The notes beneath the pieces were generated by a model that did no database searches, had not been told where the DNA came from, and worked only from the letters and a program-made list of their open reading frames with translations. Positions 11,799 to 23,394 of a stretch of DNA of 31,196 nucleotides are shown here, one piece after another. Each line of letters opens with the position of its first letter. The first letter of the stretch is position 1. The stretch lies in assembly GCA_001953115.1 (NCBI GenBank), contig LSSL01003357.1, positions 1 through 31,196 on the forward strand, written 5' to 3'. The translations under genes and the position numbers were made by a program. The DNA comes from Smittium mucronatum. Taxonomy: Eukaryota; Kickxellomycota; Harpellomycetes; Harpellales; Legeriomycetaceae.

Positions 11799-14700
11799 CA
11801 AACTCTTTTTAATGTTTAAATATTAATAAATTTCTTAAATACAAATATATATTTTTAAATTATAAAACAATGTAAATAATTCAATCAAATATTATTTATA
11901 TTCCATTATTTTTTTCTAAAAATAAATAAAACCGTTTAAATTATAATTTCAATAGAAATTATATGACAAACCTTTTAAAAATTTTAAACCGTTATTTTTT
12001 TCGATTTTTTTTTGTCTAAGAAAAATTTCTATAATAACTGAGAAATATATCGATGAAGAAATTATCGAATTTATATAGCTATAATGACATGAATAGTAAA
12101 ATGAAAAATGAAAAATTTCCGTTCAATATTTCGATTTTATTTTGCATAAGTTTAATTTAATTTCCGAAACTGTGTAAATTTTTAATAATTTCCACGAATC
12201 ACCTACTATTGAAAAATAGAAGCGCAATATCCGATTAATTATACATAAAAATCTCTAAAAATTTTTTTTTGGGGTTTTAAACAACATCCCAGTATTAAAT
12301 AATAGGGTTTTAAATTCAAATAAATGTTTATATAGAAATTATATAATAAAAATAATATTTCACTTCATTTTTTGGTTAAAATAAGCTTTGTGTAAAAATT
12401 TAACAAATTTAGACTAACCCTTTTTAGTTTAAATATTTAAAAAATTAAAGAATAAGAATATATACCCATTCGGTAGCACATAACACAGCTACTTTTAAAG
12501 TTTATAATTCTTTAAAAAATAAAAAATTGGCTATAATTAATGGAATGAAGTTATATGAATTTTTTAATTGTGAATTGAATAATTCTCTAATGATTTAATA
12601 ATGAGAAAAAAGTAAATTTTTACCATTCTAAAAATATCCCTTTTATTTTTTCCGAAAATATCAGAATTAGATTTATTCAGAATAAATATTTTTAACATGT
12701 ATTTACTTTTTCTCAATGAATTATAATCCTGTATTTTTTCAAAAGCTTATAAAATTTTAAAAATCTATATCAAATTTAAAATATATAAATGTTTATGGTG
12801 TTGATTTTTTAGAAACCTTTATTCTATAGTCCGAAATTTTTTTTCTAAAAAACAATTAAAACTAAAATTTCGTATTAAATATTCAGTATCTCTTTAAAAA
12901 AATTGTCTAAAGCTTAAATAAATAACTGAGACTAAGTACTATAGAACTCAATAATTATCAGAATTAGCCCCAAATTAATAACACATAAGTTAAATTATTG
13001 TATATATAAGCCAAAAATATACAAAAAGGTTAAAAAAAATCGAAAAAAATTAAATTTATTATCGGATTCAAATAAAACTAGCTTTTCTATATTTTTAAAA
13101 GATTATATTTTAAGCTTTTAAAATCTGAAATGATAAGAATTAAACAATAAAAATTTGCACCTAATCATAATCTCCTTGCACTTTGGGTATATCTAAGACA
13201 TTTTTTTAAATTTTTAAGGTTGTAACATGGTTTTAACACGTCATTAATTCAATTTTTTCTATGCTCAATAAAACCGAGTCAATTTTTTTTTCAGCAAAAT
13301 TTGAAAAAAATGAGAATTTTTTAAATAATATATGTTCGAATAACATCGAACGTTTATCTTTAATAATTATTTAAACATTTTTTTATCGATAGACCAAAGA
13401 AATTCTTTTTACAGATTTAAAAATACATTATTCAGCAAGAAACCCGATATCTAATTAGAAATGGAAATAGTTGTGATATACGATGGAAGATGTGCCTTAA
13501 TTTTCCCTAAAAAAAAGAACTAATTCAATAAATCCCTGATCCAAAGTTAACATAAATTAAATAAAGTTTATTTTAAAATAATGAATCAAAGATTATATAA
13601 TTAATGATAATGGAAATTATTATAAAATTTTTTTTATCTTGAGTAAAAGTAGGATTTAAAAAAAAAAATTACGTTTTTGATTTCAAAAAAAAATAAATAA
13701 TAACAAATATAATCTAATGTTCTTCAAAAAGCCTTATTAAAAAATTTAATCTTGAAAATAATCTAGAATAATATTTTTAGCTCGAATTTCGGAGTATATT
13801 ATAGTCAAATTATTATATCCGAAAACTTATTTGGTATTTTATAAAATTTTGTTAAAATAAACTCGAAATAATTAAAGAGGAACTTTGGGAAAATTTTTTA
13901 TTGTGAATTTTTAATTTTAATTTATTTAATCGATCATATACCACACAAACCGACACATTTTTAGACTGCAAAGCTAAAAATTTTATGATATTACAAAAAT
14001 TAAGGAGCAAATTTTGTCCAGAAAAAAAAGCAGAAAAAAAATATCAACTAATTGAGTATATAATGAATGATTTGAAAATATCATTTTTTATGAGTGTAAT
14101 TTCGATTTTTTCAAGAAAAAATAGTCTTGGAAAGCGTATTTATCGTCTAAACTCTAATTTAGTGAATTTTTAATTTTTAATTGAATTGAATTTATATATA
14201 TATACATTCTAATACAACTCATTTTACATTAAAATCTGTATTAAATATTATCGTTTATGTATAAATAAAAAACAGATTTTAATAATCATCCAAATCATTT
14301 TTCTTAGATATTTTACCTAAACTATAATAGGGGGTTTTTCAGTAAAAGAATCTAATTCCTCTTTTCCTCTCCTAAAAAAATTATTCGGCACATTTTTGTT
14401 CATATTAATAAAATAATAATTTAGATGCACTAGGTATGGGTTTTTTACAAATTAAATTTATTCAGCTCTGACTTAACAGAGGGGGGAAGGAAGCTTTTTT
14501 AAAATTGGCCGTTTTGGTGAAATATTTTTCATATGTTACTTTTTAATAATAGCTAAATGTTAAATATATGGGTTTTCCCTCTTAAATCTAATATTTCAAA
14601 ATAAATTCCTTTATTTTAAATACACTTAAAGTTCTAAAACAAATTTGATTTTTTTATATTTATGTGGAAAAAATATTAAAAAATAAGAATTAAATGTATA

Positions 14701-17433
14701 TTTAAGTTAGATTAAAAATTCGTAATGAGATATCAGCGAGCTTGAAAATATAAAATGAAAATAAATAATAAATTTTTTTATTAAATTGATGGCAAATACT
14801 ATTAAACAGTGTTTACAGAACTGTGGTCATAGATGAGCTATTAATTAGAAAAATAAGTAATATAAAATTCACTTATATTAAATTACATAATGTATGCACT
14901 TATGTAAGTGCTTTTTCCATTAATTTATTTTCGAATAATTTTATTTAAAGAGAACACGTTTATAGACTTAAATATTGGGTGAGGGGGGGGGGGCTTAGGT
15001 ATATTCATTTCTAATACATTTCTTATTATTAATAATCATAAAAAATATATATGTAAATATATTAGTAAATGCTATATTTTTAATTTTTACACAAGTAAAA
15101 TTGTACAATTGTTAAAATTAATATACAAATTTCTTTATAATAGCAACATAAATATATTTGGTGAAACAAACCATATTTTTTTATGCATATCTCTCCTTTT
15201 CTATTCTAGTTAAGATTAAGTTATAAATTATAAGTTATAAACATCCTGTAACTTATTAGATATATTACTTATAATTTTATCTATTCTCTGAAGAAATTAA
15301 AAATTCATTATATTTTAGGATTCAATTTCAATTTAATTTGCATTGAAACTAATTTGGAGTATATTAATATAATATAAACTCGTTTTTTATGAAAAATGAT
15401 AAAAAATTATTATTTGATAGACCATAATTTTAAAAATAAATTAATCGATAATTTATCTAGCGAAAAAAAATTGTTATTTTTGATCATTTAATATTTATGA
15501 AAATCAAACGTTAATTCCTTTTTAAATTAATATGACTTCCTTTAAAAATTACTACAAAATAAATTTTATAATATAATTAAATAAGAAAGCTTTTATTGAT
15601 TATAAAGTGATAAATTTATTGGAATATTTTGGCTTTAAAAAATCATTTTCAAGATCAGTAAATGTATTTTCGGCTTTAAATATTATTTTTTTGGAAAAAA
15701 TAAGTCAAATATTCAAAAAATAAATTTTTCTGGTCATTTAAAATTTATTTAAATTCCAATTAGATACAAAGGCCAAATATTTCTTATTGAATCAAAAAGT
15801 ACACAAAAATATATACTACCCTACATGTATAAAATTTAAGGAGAACATCGTATTTATATTTTTGCGGTAAAATATTTTTATTAAAATAGGCGAATAAATT
15901 TTAACCAAATATTCCATCATTTGAACAGTAAACTTAAGATAATTGTTTTTAGATACCATAAACCCTGTATATTTATCCTCTAAGTAGTTTAAATTCTTCT
16001 TTAGAGATATTTTTTGATTTAAAAAGACAAAATATCCCTTCTATTATATCTTTAAAAAAATTATTAATTCTTTTTTAATAAATTCCCGGAATGAAAATCA
16101 AATAAAAATTCGCCCACTTTGATAAAAAATTATTTTTTTGATTTTTTCAAATTTATTAATTTTGAAGTTTTTTACACTTTACAGCTATCTTTGAATACCT
16201 TTTTTTTTAAATTTTTTTATTTAATAAAATTTTTCTTGTGTTTTTTTAATTAGAGCTTTTGTTTTTTCATCTCTAAATGCTTCCGAAATTACTCCGAAAC
16301 TTTTTATATCTGAGAAAAACGCCTGATTTTTTATGTAGGGAATTTATTTAAAATATTAGAAACACACTTGATATCTTTTTAAAAAGGTGAAATGACTAAA
16401 ACCACATAAATTTGACTAATCCTAAAACGGTTTATAAAAATATCATATTAATCAAACTTTCTGTCTTTACTTATAAAATATATATACCTTTTAGTAAAAA
16501 ATATATAAATTCCATTATATATTAGAATAATAGCCATAAGAAAGAACCATATCGGTTTAGATTTTTATTGCAAATGTAAAATTTTCACCATTAAAGTTTT
16601 CAGATAACTCTATTTATGAGCTCTATGCATCTTAAAAATACCCTGAAATATATTGAGCATTAAAGATATCGGGATTATCTATCACCTTTTTTTAAGACTA
16701 AATATTTTTTAATAGATCTTACAGAGCAATTTTATCCATTTAAATTGAAATTAACCATAGATTCCGGTTTAAATTTTGTTTTTTAGAATGAAAAAAAATC
16801 TGAAATATACCAATTGTCTTTTTTTTGATACTATTTCCATTTAATTATGATCTTAAATCCTAATTTAGTTATCAGAAGTATTATACTATTGAAGGAACGT
16901 AATAAAAATCAATACCAAAGTCAAGCCTACTATATATATCTCTCTTAAAAAATAATAAATGTCAGACTTGTAAATTCTATATATTATTTAAAATCAAAAA
17001 TTATCTTCTGTTTCTTACAAAAACCCTTTAAAAAACTATCTATTGTACTAGCAAATTTTTTCAAAAATAAATCTATAAACTGCGGATATTCTTAAAATAA
17101 ATTCTTACTTAAAATAAAATATTAACCCGAAAATTTTAGAAATTCAAATTGATAAATTAGCTAAAACATTGAGAATATAAATAAAATAAAATAAATTCTT
17201 TTAATAATACACCATGTCTCCAATTTTATTAAACTCTTTTTTGAGCTGCGAAAATTTTCTTGGGCTCTTTTTTTATTATATTTTTGCATAAATTATATAT
17301 TATCGATATTTATATATTTTTTTCCTGTAATAATCTCAAGGAAACCATTAATTATCTCCATGGATATATATTTACTATTTTTTAAATATCATTATGCTAT
17401 ATAACTAACACTGTGTCAAAATATATATAAGTA
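11799..17433. other. AT-rich gene-free DNA
   Basis: About 5.6 kb with no recognisable gene. The 62-codon frame at 13985-14173 is low-complexity and most likely chance. Noted inside: a G11 run at 14983-14993, the perfect hairpin GCACTTA-TG-TAAGTGC at 14896-14911, short TA microsatellites near 14193, and a patch of more balanced composition at 13440-13500 with no open frame. No repeat family already described recurs here with confidence. Confidence 0.55.
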
Positions 17434-18511
17434 TAGCACTCAAAAAATTCTTTAGGTGTATCAAAGCGTGAGATAATTAGTATAGCCGGTATAAAATATA
17501 AAAATATGGCGCAAATAATCAAAAAAATGTCCGAAATCGACCTGTATATACATCTAAGATTTACATAGAACGATTAAAAGTTTATAAGGAAGTTTTGAAT
17601 TTTTATAACTTTTTTAGTCGCTTTGATTTACCTTTTGGTATAAAAATTATTATTAAAAAATTATTACTTTTTATTATTTTCAGTTATTCAAGCGAGGAAA
17701 TCTGATCTATTTAAGCCCAAATTAAGAAAAAAAAAGACTGAAATATAAGCGCATATCATCTTTTTTTTACTAAACTGTGTTAAATTTATTACTGCTAATA
17801 ATAATTAATATGTTTACTTTATAAAATACATTAAATTGCTACATCTAGTAAAAAATACACTTTTAATGGATTAAGATGTGCTAAAATAAATCCCGAGTCA
17901 TTATATTTTACGTGAGGGCTGTATATATCAAATAAAATCGCTTTAAGTATTTTTTATGATTTATAAAATCCCTATTGTTGCTTATGTGGCCTTTCAAAGT
18001 CTTTATATCGCCCAATTATATATTAATTTTTTGTAAAAACAATCTATTCAATGTTTGATAATAATTTTCGGCTACTAGTTCCACGTATAATGTACCTGGT
18101 TTGGTTTTCGATAATATTTTCATAATATTTGTTGAATATGAGTCCAAAAATCGTTCTGAAATTTTAGCATTGAAGATTTAACTTTCAAACAATGAATTTT
18201 TTTAAATACATCAAGGTGTGATAAAACAAATTTTTTCAGTCCAAAATCTTTATTCTTGGCGTTTTATGTTCGAAAAATATCAAATTCTGATCAATATACA
18301 TATTTAAGAAATGTAAAATATAAATATTTTGAGTCTTCATGAACTATAAAATAAAGAGCCTAAAATCTTTAAAATTCTACATAAAGGCTTTTTATATAGA
18401 CTGATACATCTATTAGCCCAAAATAAATATCATTAATTATTTTTTTTGTGCAGATCTGATATTATGGAGGTGACAAATTTAGTATGTTCAAAAAACTTGA
18501 GCACCCTATTT
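17434..18511. mobile_element. Possible decayed TIR element (weak)
   Basis: The left end reads TAGCACTCAAAAAATTC and the right end, on the minus strand, reads TAGGGTGCTCAAGTTTTTTG. The ends share a G-C-ACTCAA/G-TGCTCAA core, and the ~1.08 kb span suits a Tc1/mariner-type element. The interior has a less A+T-rich part (18060-18290), but I could not find a DDE transposase motif in either strand. The terminal match is short, so this call is tentative. Confidence 0.2.
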
Positions 18512-19097
18512 AATCAGAAATAAAAAAATGCAATTTTTTTTGCTAAATTTGGTAAATCTATCTAATTATAGCTATATTGGACCAAATTTTTTATAAAATC
18601 TACTATCTCAAATACAATTTTCCTTTATCGTGATTATCACAAGATTTCTATGTTAAAAAATTGGATAATATACCCACAATGACTTCAATAAATTAATGAT
18701 GGATATTTAGGTCACAGTAAGCAGAATATGGATAGTAAAAATATGAGATAAAACTATAAAAGCTTGTATACACATCATCACAAAAAACGTTTAAAATAAA
18801 AAACCCGCTAATGTAAACTGGGAAAAAAAAATTGTGGGTAATTCTTCAATATAAATATAGAGCTCCCTTTAGTCGATTTAATTCAAATATTGAACTTTAA
18901 AAAAGATCATTCGTTGTCTAATGAGAAATTTCTGGATTATTTTTTTAAAATTTTTTCATCCTGCAGGGTTTATGTATGAGCCAGAACGGTCAAGAAAGCC
19001 CCAATTAAAATTAAAAAGATGCGATTTTATTTTCTATCCCTGCCTCCTGCCTCCTGTAACCTAAATATACAAAAAATATCATTATAATCATTTATTA
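18512..19097. other. AT-rich DNA with a G+C-richer patch
   Basis: No gene recognised. A patch at 18958-19065 has near-balanced composition, including CTGCCTCCTGCCTCCTG (a short 7-bp tandem repeat) and CCTGCAGGG. It precedes LINE copy C and could be an older 5' extension of it, but I could not align it to the other copies. Confidence 0.4.
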
Positions 19098-19377
19098 CCA
19101 ATCAGGAAATTTTTTAAGCCCTTTTAAGGGTCTAAAAAAAACCCCCAGCTAAGTTCTGAAATAATTTTTTTGTCATAATTTGTTCTGCAAACAGAATTTT
19201 TTCCTTATCGGTCTCATTGATACAACAAAACTTAATGTTTATGGTTATAACGACTCTTCATGCTATTTTAACAAATTAATAAGTATTATAGAGTTGATCG
19301 AGTGGCAGAAGGGAGTTGCGGAGCATTTTTTTGAAATTTTTTTACATTTTATTTTTTTTAAAAATATATCCCTCTTA
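19098..19377 (+). mobile_element. LINE 3' end, copy C (5'-truncated)
   Basis: Aligns through its length with copy E (28485-28800). Shared strings include AGGGTCTAAA against GGAGTCTAAA, CATAATTTGTTCTGCAAACAG against CATAAATTTGTGCTTAAAACAG, and GAGTTGATCGAGTGGCAGAAG against the GAGCTGCTAGAGCAGCAGAGG region. It ends near TATATCCC, followed by a (TA)n run at 19378-19395, as expected for a 3' tail. The open frame 19180-19413 crosses it but includes frameshifts relative to copy E, so it is not a functional protein. Confidence 0.7.
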
Positions 19378-19850
19378 ATATATATATATATATATTGTTG
19401 TAAAATCCCTTAAATTTGTCTCTATGGAACAAATAATAACCGAATCTGGTTAAGCATTTGAACTTTAATATATAAATTCTCATAATACGTACTTTTTCAA
19501 GTGGCAAAATTTAAAAAAATTGGTAGTTTATCTCATAAAACCCGCCATAAAGACAAGATTAAAAATTTGTATCGATTTCATTGGAAGATTAATGTAACTT
19601 TTTTAAGTTAAAAATTCGAAATCGGAAACAAAAATTAAAATAATCTAATTGAAAATGAATGTATTCGATATAAAATTCAGAGCATTTTGATGGTAAAAAA
19701 ATATGCAGAATTTTTTTTGTCAAATATCCAAACTCTGCATGCTAATTTGAATCCTGGGCATCAGTTTTATCATTAATATAGGTTTTCTAATTGATAAAAG
19801 TCCCATAATGTGCCAAATATGTATTTTTTTGTGGAAATTTTTCTATTAAA

Positions 19851-20570
19851 GGCGTGATCCTTTTTTGGTGGATTCTAACCCTATCGATTGTGATCAAATT
19901 TTCTCAACACTATTTTTGGACAACTTTATTAAATTATATTATATTGGGATGTTTATATTATCCAATTATATATAAAATCAATATAACAAAAAAAGCATGT
20001 TAATGTAATATAAAAATTAATACAAATAATTATGTTATTTTTAGATACATCTAAAAAACAATTATCTCATTTGATAACGTTTATAGTTTTATTGGAGATA
20101 TCATAGCCATCTATCAAAGAAATAAATTTTTCTCATACTAAATACAACTATTGGTTTAAGTTGATGTATAATTCCTATAATATTGCTAATTTTTAATTGA
20201 ATTTTTTTTATTCTTATAGCTTTTTTTTCAATATATAATTATACCTCTTCCATTAATTCATACTTATAGTTAATAAAAATTAGGGACCTATATATTTTTA
20301 ATTCTTTAATGGCATTTTATTTATTTAATGGAAAGTTTTTTGAAATTTTTTTTATTATACTTATAGATAATTAGGATATAATTAAATTGATTTTAAAATT
20401 ATACCAAAAAAATTAATTTTTAATTACCTTTACTTATTAAAAATATATGTTGGTTTTTATTCGATAATAGTTTTATAATAAATAATGTAGTCCAATTATA
20501 GTATTTTTAAAAAATCACATAGAATCAAAATCACCAAAAAATAATCACATCCACTTAAAAAATATTACAT
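19851..20570. mobile_element. Non-autonomous TIR element, copy 2
   Basis: The left end (about 19853-19910: GTGATCC, T-run, GGTGGATTCTAACCC, GATTGTGATC) is the imperfect inverse of the right end (about 20512-20570: AATCACCAAAAAATAATCACATCCACTT). It has the same size class, end motifs and colinear interior as copy 1 at 5658-6418, including the ACAACTATTGGTTTAAG block and the CTCTTCCATTAATTCATA block (CCTTCCACTCCTAAATA in copy 1). The interior is non-coding. An AC/AT microsatellite follows about 30 bp beyond the right end. Confidence 0.6.
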
Positions 20571-20598
20571 ATATATAGGGGTAATATCTGAATACAAA

Positions 20599-20642
<44 letters not shown>
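20599..20642. repeat. Compound (AC)n(AT)n microsatellite
   Basis: About eleven AC dinucleotides (20599-20620) run directly into about eleven AT dinucleotides (20621-20642). This is the longest simple repeat in the window. Confidence 0.95.
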
Positions 20643-20788
20643 TCTGAAAATAAGATATTCCTGAATATTTCAAGCCATCTTAGTAAATTTTGCGATAAAT
20701 CATAAATGAAAGAAAGATAAAACTTACCGGTTTACTCTAGAATAAATTCGATCTTGAATAAAAAACCGAATCCCTAATTTAAACTTTT

Positions 20789-21102
20789 ACCGGTGGAGAT
20801 ATATGGGAAAATTCTTGTTTTTTTTGAGGGGGTAGGGGTGTGAAATCGCTTTAATAAAACTTCAATATGACACATTAGAACTTAAATCTATGCTGGATAT
20901 AGCCAAAATTGTGCTTTTAATCCAAGTTCCTATAAAACACAAGTTTTAATGACTATTCGATTATTCAGCTTCTTTAATTTATAACTCCGATATACGTATA
21001 TGATAGAAACACAGAGTGGAACAAGTTTATTAGAAATTTCTAAATTTTCGATTTGCTTTCATAAATTTTTATTGAATTCAAGATAAAATTTCCGAAAAAA
21101 AA
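20789..21102 (+). mobile_element. LINE 3' end, copy D (5'-truncated)
   Basis: Near full-length counterpart of copy E. It starts with CCGGTGGAGATATATGG (copy E: CCGGTTGGAGATAGATGG), passes a GGGGGTAGGGG block, and then translates in one frame as LQYDTLELKSMLDIAK and ...LLIQVPIKHKF before TAA. In copy E the same stretch reads LQADIADHKFVLKTAK and ...ISIRVPRTLK. The end is TTTTTATTGAATTCAAGAT, then AAAATTTCCG and an A-run (21094-21102). The C-terminal coding part is degraded. Confidence 0.75.
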
Positions 21103-21715
21103 CCGAGAAAATAAATCAAAATATTTTTGAGGAAAAAAATCTCAACTACGAAAAAAAAAAATTATTTCACTAAATGAAACTTTCAGAAGTTAAATAACTT
21201 TAAACGCCACACGAAGGAAAAAAAATCTAAATTATTAAAAAAAAAAGTCTTACATTGTTTTTTTTGTGAGTATAAATAAAATAATGTTTTCTTAAAGTTA
21301 ATTCTAAAAAATTATGTTGAAAATTAGTGGAATACTGTTTTATCGTATTGGATAATTCATTGAGATATTTTTTCAGAAACAAAAAATATTATGTAGAAAT
21401 CACCAGATTATTACTATTTGGAAGATTCTTTATTACACCGCAAGTTTTATGTATAAAACTCCTAAGTTTAAATACATTTATTTAATTTCTATTCTTTATT
21501 TAATAATAGATGTGGAAAATAGTGGTTATGGGAAATCAGAAGCTGGAAAAAAACCAAAATTTCTAAAAAAAAATAAACGGATAATAAACTATAATAGATG
21601 CTTTAAAAACTATATGTTATTTATAATAATATATAAAACAACTTTAAAAAATATAGACGAATATATAAATCTGCCACCAATACCGTTTCGCATTACAAAT
21701 TGACATGAATCAATC
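21103..21715. other. AT-rich DNA between two LINE copies
   Basis: No gene recognised. The 84-codon open frame at 21449-21703 is rich in Lys, Ile, Tyr and Asn with no recognisable domain, as expected by chance in such DNA. I would not call it a gene. Confidence 0.5.
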
Positions 21716-22830
21716 TTTTTTTTTTTTTACAAAAAATTCATTTTAAATTTAATAAAAATCTCTAAAAACAAACGCGAAAAAAATTGAAAAAAAAAAAAAA
21801 ATTAAAAATTATAATTTTCATCAATATCTCATTAGTCTCTATAGGAGCTCGATAAATAGCGCTTCTTCAAGAATCTTTTTTAATCACTTAAACTTTGTCG
21901 ATTAAGAGTTCTGGGCGCGCGGGTGCCAATCAAAAATTCGGCTGTATCCAGCACAAAACTAAGATAGGATATTCCAGTTGATAATTTATCGAAGTATTTT
22001 TATACTTAACCCAATTTAAAGGGGCTTTACAACCATTCCCAACTGGAATTTTTCGAAATTCGAAATTTGGTTTCTTATGTCTTAGAAAATCAGTACAGGT
22101 ATGAATATACCTATAATATCGTTTCGCCTTTTATACCATTGAGAGAAAATTAATAAGATATGGCGTGCATGTTTCAGGAAATTCGGTTTTGCAGAAGAGA
22201 AGGTTGTTTTTTTTAAAAAAAGCATCTATTAACTTCGCATTTTTAGTCACCGGATGGACTTTAAGGCACCAATCCGCATTTTCCAGATGTAATGCAGAAC
22301 AAGTTACAGGTAAGGGTACAGCGGCTAAATAATTATTCAGTTTTTTTTCTGCCAGTTTTTCGATCCATTGTTTTTTATTTAATTTCATACCAGCTATTTT
22401 TATTTTTCCTGAAACTAATTTGGTATTTGTTTCACCCTCCAAATTTCAAGCATAAATATTTTTTGTTCATCTTGCATTGCCGGTCACCATGATGAAAATT
22501 CTGGCTTTTTTAAGTACTTAATGACATCTACAGCCCAAGTTTTTAATTATAAAAAATTGTGATATGTACCATCTCAAGTAGTGCTGGTTTTTAAGAAGAC
22601 ATATTTTATCCCCAGTTTGGCTCAGTCCAGTTCCATGGCGGCAGACTTACCCACATTGGCAACCAATCGGATCACTTTGTAGATTTCGCCCTGGATCGGC
22701 TTGACTCTGGATTCACTCATGCCAAAGGTCTCGCCTCCGTAACAGCAAATAGGCATCAGAACCAAATTTATGAATTTTATTTTTAGGCTAACAGGTACGT
22801 CGCTACGTTTCAAGTGCTTGAGACTACTTA
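21716..22830 (-). pseudogene. Non-LTR retrotransposon (LINE) fragment, copy F: RT C-terminus to A-tail
   Basis: Longest member of the LINE family in the window, read on the minus strand. It starts in the region just after the reverse-transcriptase palm/thumb (about 22813-22622: KRSDVPVSLKIKF..., then VLMPICCYGGETFGMSESR). This is the PxxxxYGxExWxM-type signature that follows the RT domain in many LINE ORF2 proteins. Next come VTGNAR-TKNIYA and a 103-codon open stretch (22442-22131), then the same C-terminal region as copies A-E (TAEFLIGTRAPRTLNRQSLSD at about 21960-21890). It ends in an AT-rich 3' region and an A13 tail (T-run 21716-21728 on plus). Stop codons break the frame (for example TGA at 22622-22624), and there are frame changes, so it is dead. 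The RT catalytic YADD and the endonuclease lie upstream and are absent: a classic 5' truncation. Confidence 0.82.
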
Positions 22831-22940
22831 TTTTTATTTTTTATCGCAGATACTTGAGATTACATATTTTGAATTACCTTTGCATAATTAAGAAAAATAT
22901 GCTTATTTTTATTTAATTCGAATGAATATGAGTTATTGGT

Positions 22941-22959
22941 TTGAATTAACGTAATTCAA
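22941..22959. repeat. 19-bp palindrome 1
   Basis: TTGAATTAACGTAATTCAA: 8-bp arms around a 3-base centre, fully complementary. It lies 12 bp from palindrome 2 and about 435 bp upstream of the Y14 start codon. Confidence 0.9.
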
Positions 22960-22971
22960 CATTTTTTAGAC

Positions 22972-22990
22972 TTAAATCGACTCGATTTAA
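22972..22990. repeat. 19-bp palindrome 2
   Basis: TTAAATCGACTCGATTTAA: 9-bp arms around one base. Together with palindrome 1 it could form a cruciform pair, serve as dimeric protein-binding sites, or be the relic end of a small element. Confidence 0.9.
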
Positions 22991-23394
22991 TTAACCAACC
23001 AAAATGAAATAGGAAACTTTTATAGGTAAAACGTTTGGTGTACTATGGGATCTGCGATTTTTCCGTTTTTTTTGTGAAAGATGGTTGGTGATAACTCGAT
23101 TAAATCAATCCAATGAATATAAATTTTTCGAATTGGCAAAAAAACACATTAAATCCATAGGGAGATCGAATTGATTTGCGAGTTGGTTTCACGATGGAAC
23201 AAATCACATTAGACTTTAACGTGATTCACTTTATACTAGAAAAGGAACAAAACTATGCTTAGGAAGTAAACACGAAATAAGCATAAACATTTTTTTCTCT
23301 TTGAAAATTCTGTAACTATCGAGTATAAGCGCGATCAAAACACTAAAGCTTCAAAGACTGCATAAAAAACTGATAGTTTAAATATAAAATAACA

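Larger units (their letters stand above)
22831..23394. other. Intergenic region upstream of Y14, with twin palindromes
   Basis: No gene is seen between the LINE end and the Y14 start codon. It contains two perfect 19-bp palindromes (22941-22959 and 22972-22990, see separate entries). The last 200 bp before Y14 are of more balanced composition than the desert and presumably hold its promoter. I could not identify a convincing TATA box. Confidence 0.5.

Noticed and set aside
13985..14173. 62-codon open frame
   Set aside because: Low complexity, no family, no splice or promoter context.
14896..14911. Perfect GCACTTA/TAAGTGC hairpin followed by T5, resembling a bacterial terminator
   Set aside because: Eukaryotic, gene-free context; no gene ends here. 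A chance palindrome is the simpler explanation.
19290..19330. GAGTTGATCGAGTGGCAGAAGG considered as a DIRS-type RT start or a tRNA-derived SINE head
   Set aside because: No B-box and no following RT sequence; alignment places it in the LINE 3' end (copy C).
21449..21703. 84-codon open frame between LINE copies
   Set aside because: Composition as expected from A/T-rich triplets; no domain and no conserved neighbour.
21900..21960. G+C-rich patch with GGGCGCGCGGGTGCC, first considered as a tRNA or CpG-type element
   Set aside because: It aligns with the LINE C-terminal coding region (minus-strand RAPRTLNRQSLSD against RVPRTLKLQSLSD in copy E).
22443..22624. In-frame TGA codons at places where the LINE frame may have had Trp, suggesting a TGA=Trp code
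   Set aside because: Y14 and RPP1 end at TGA and use TGG for all their Trp codons, so the standard code applies; the LINE stops are decay.
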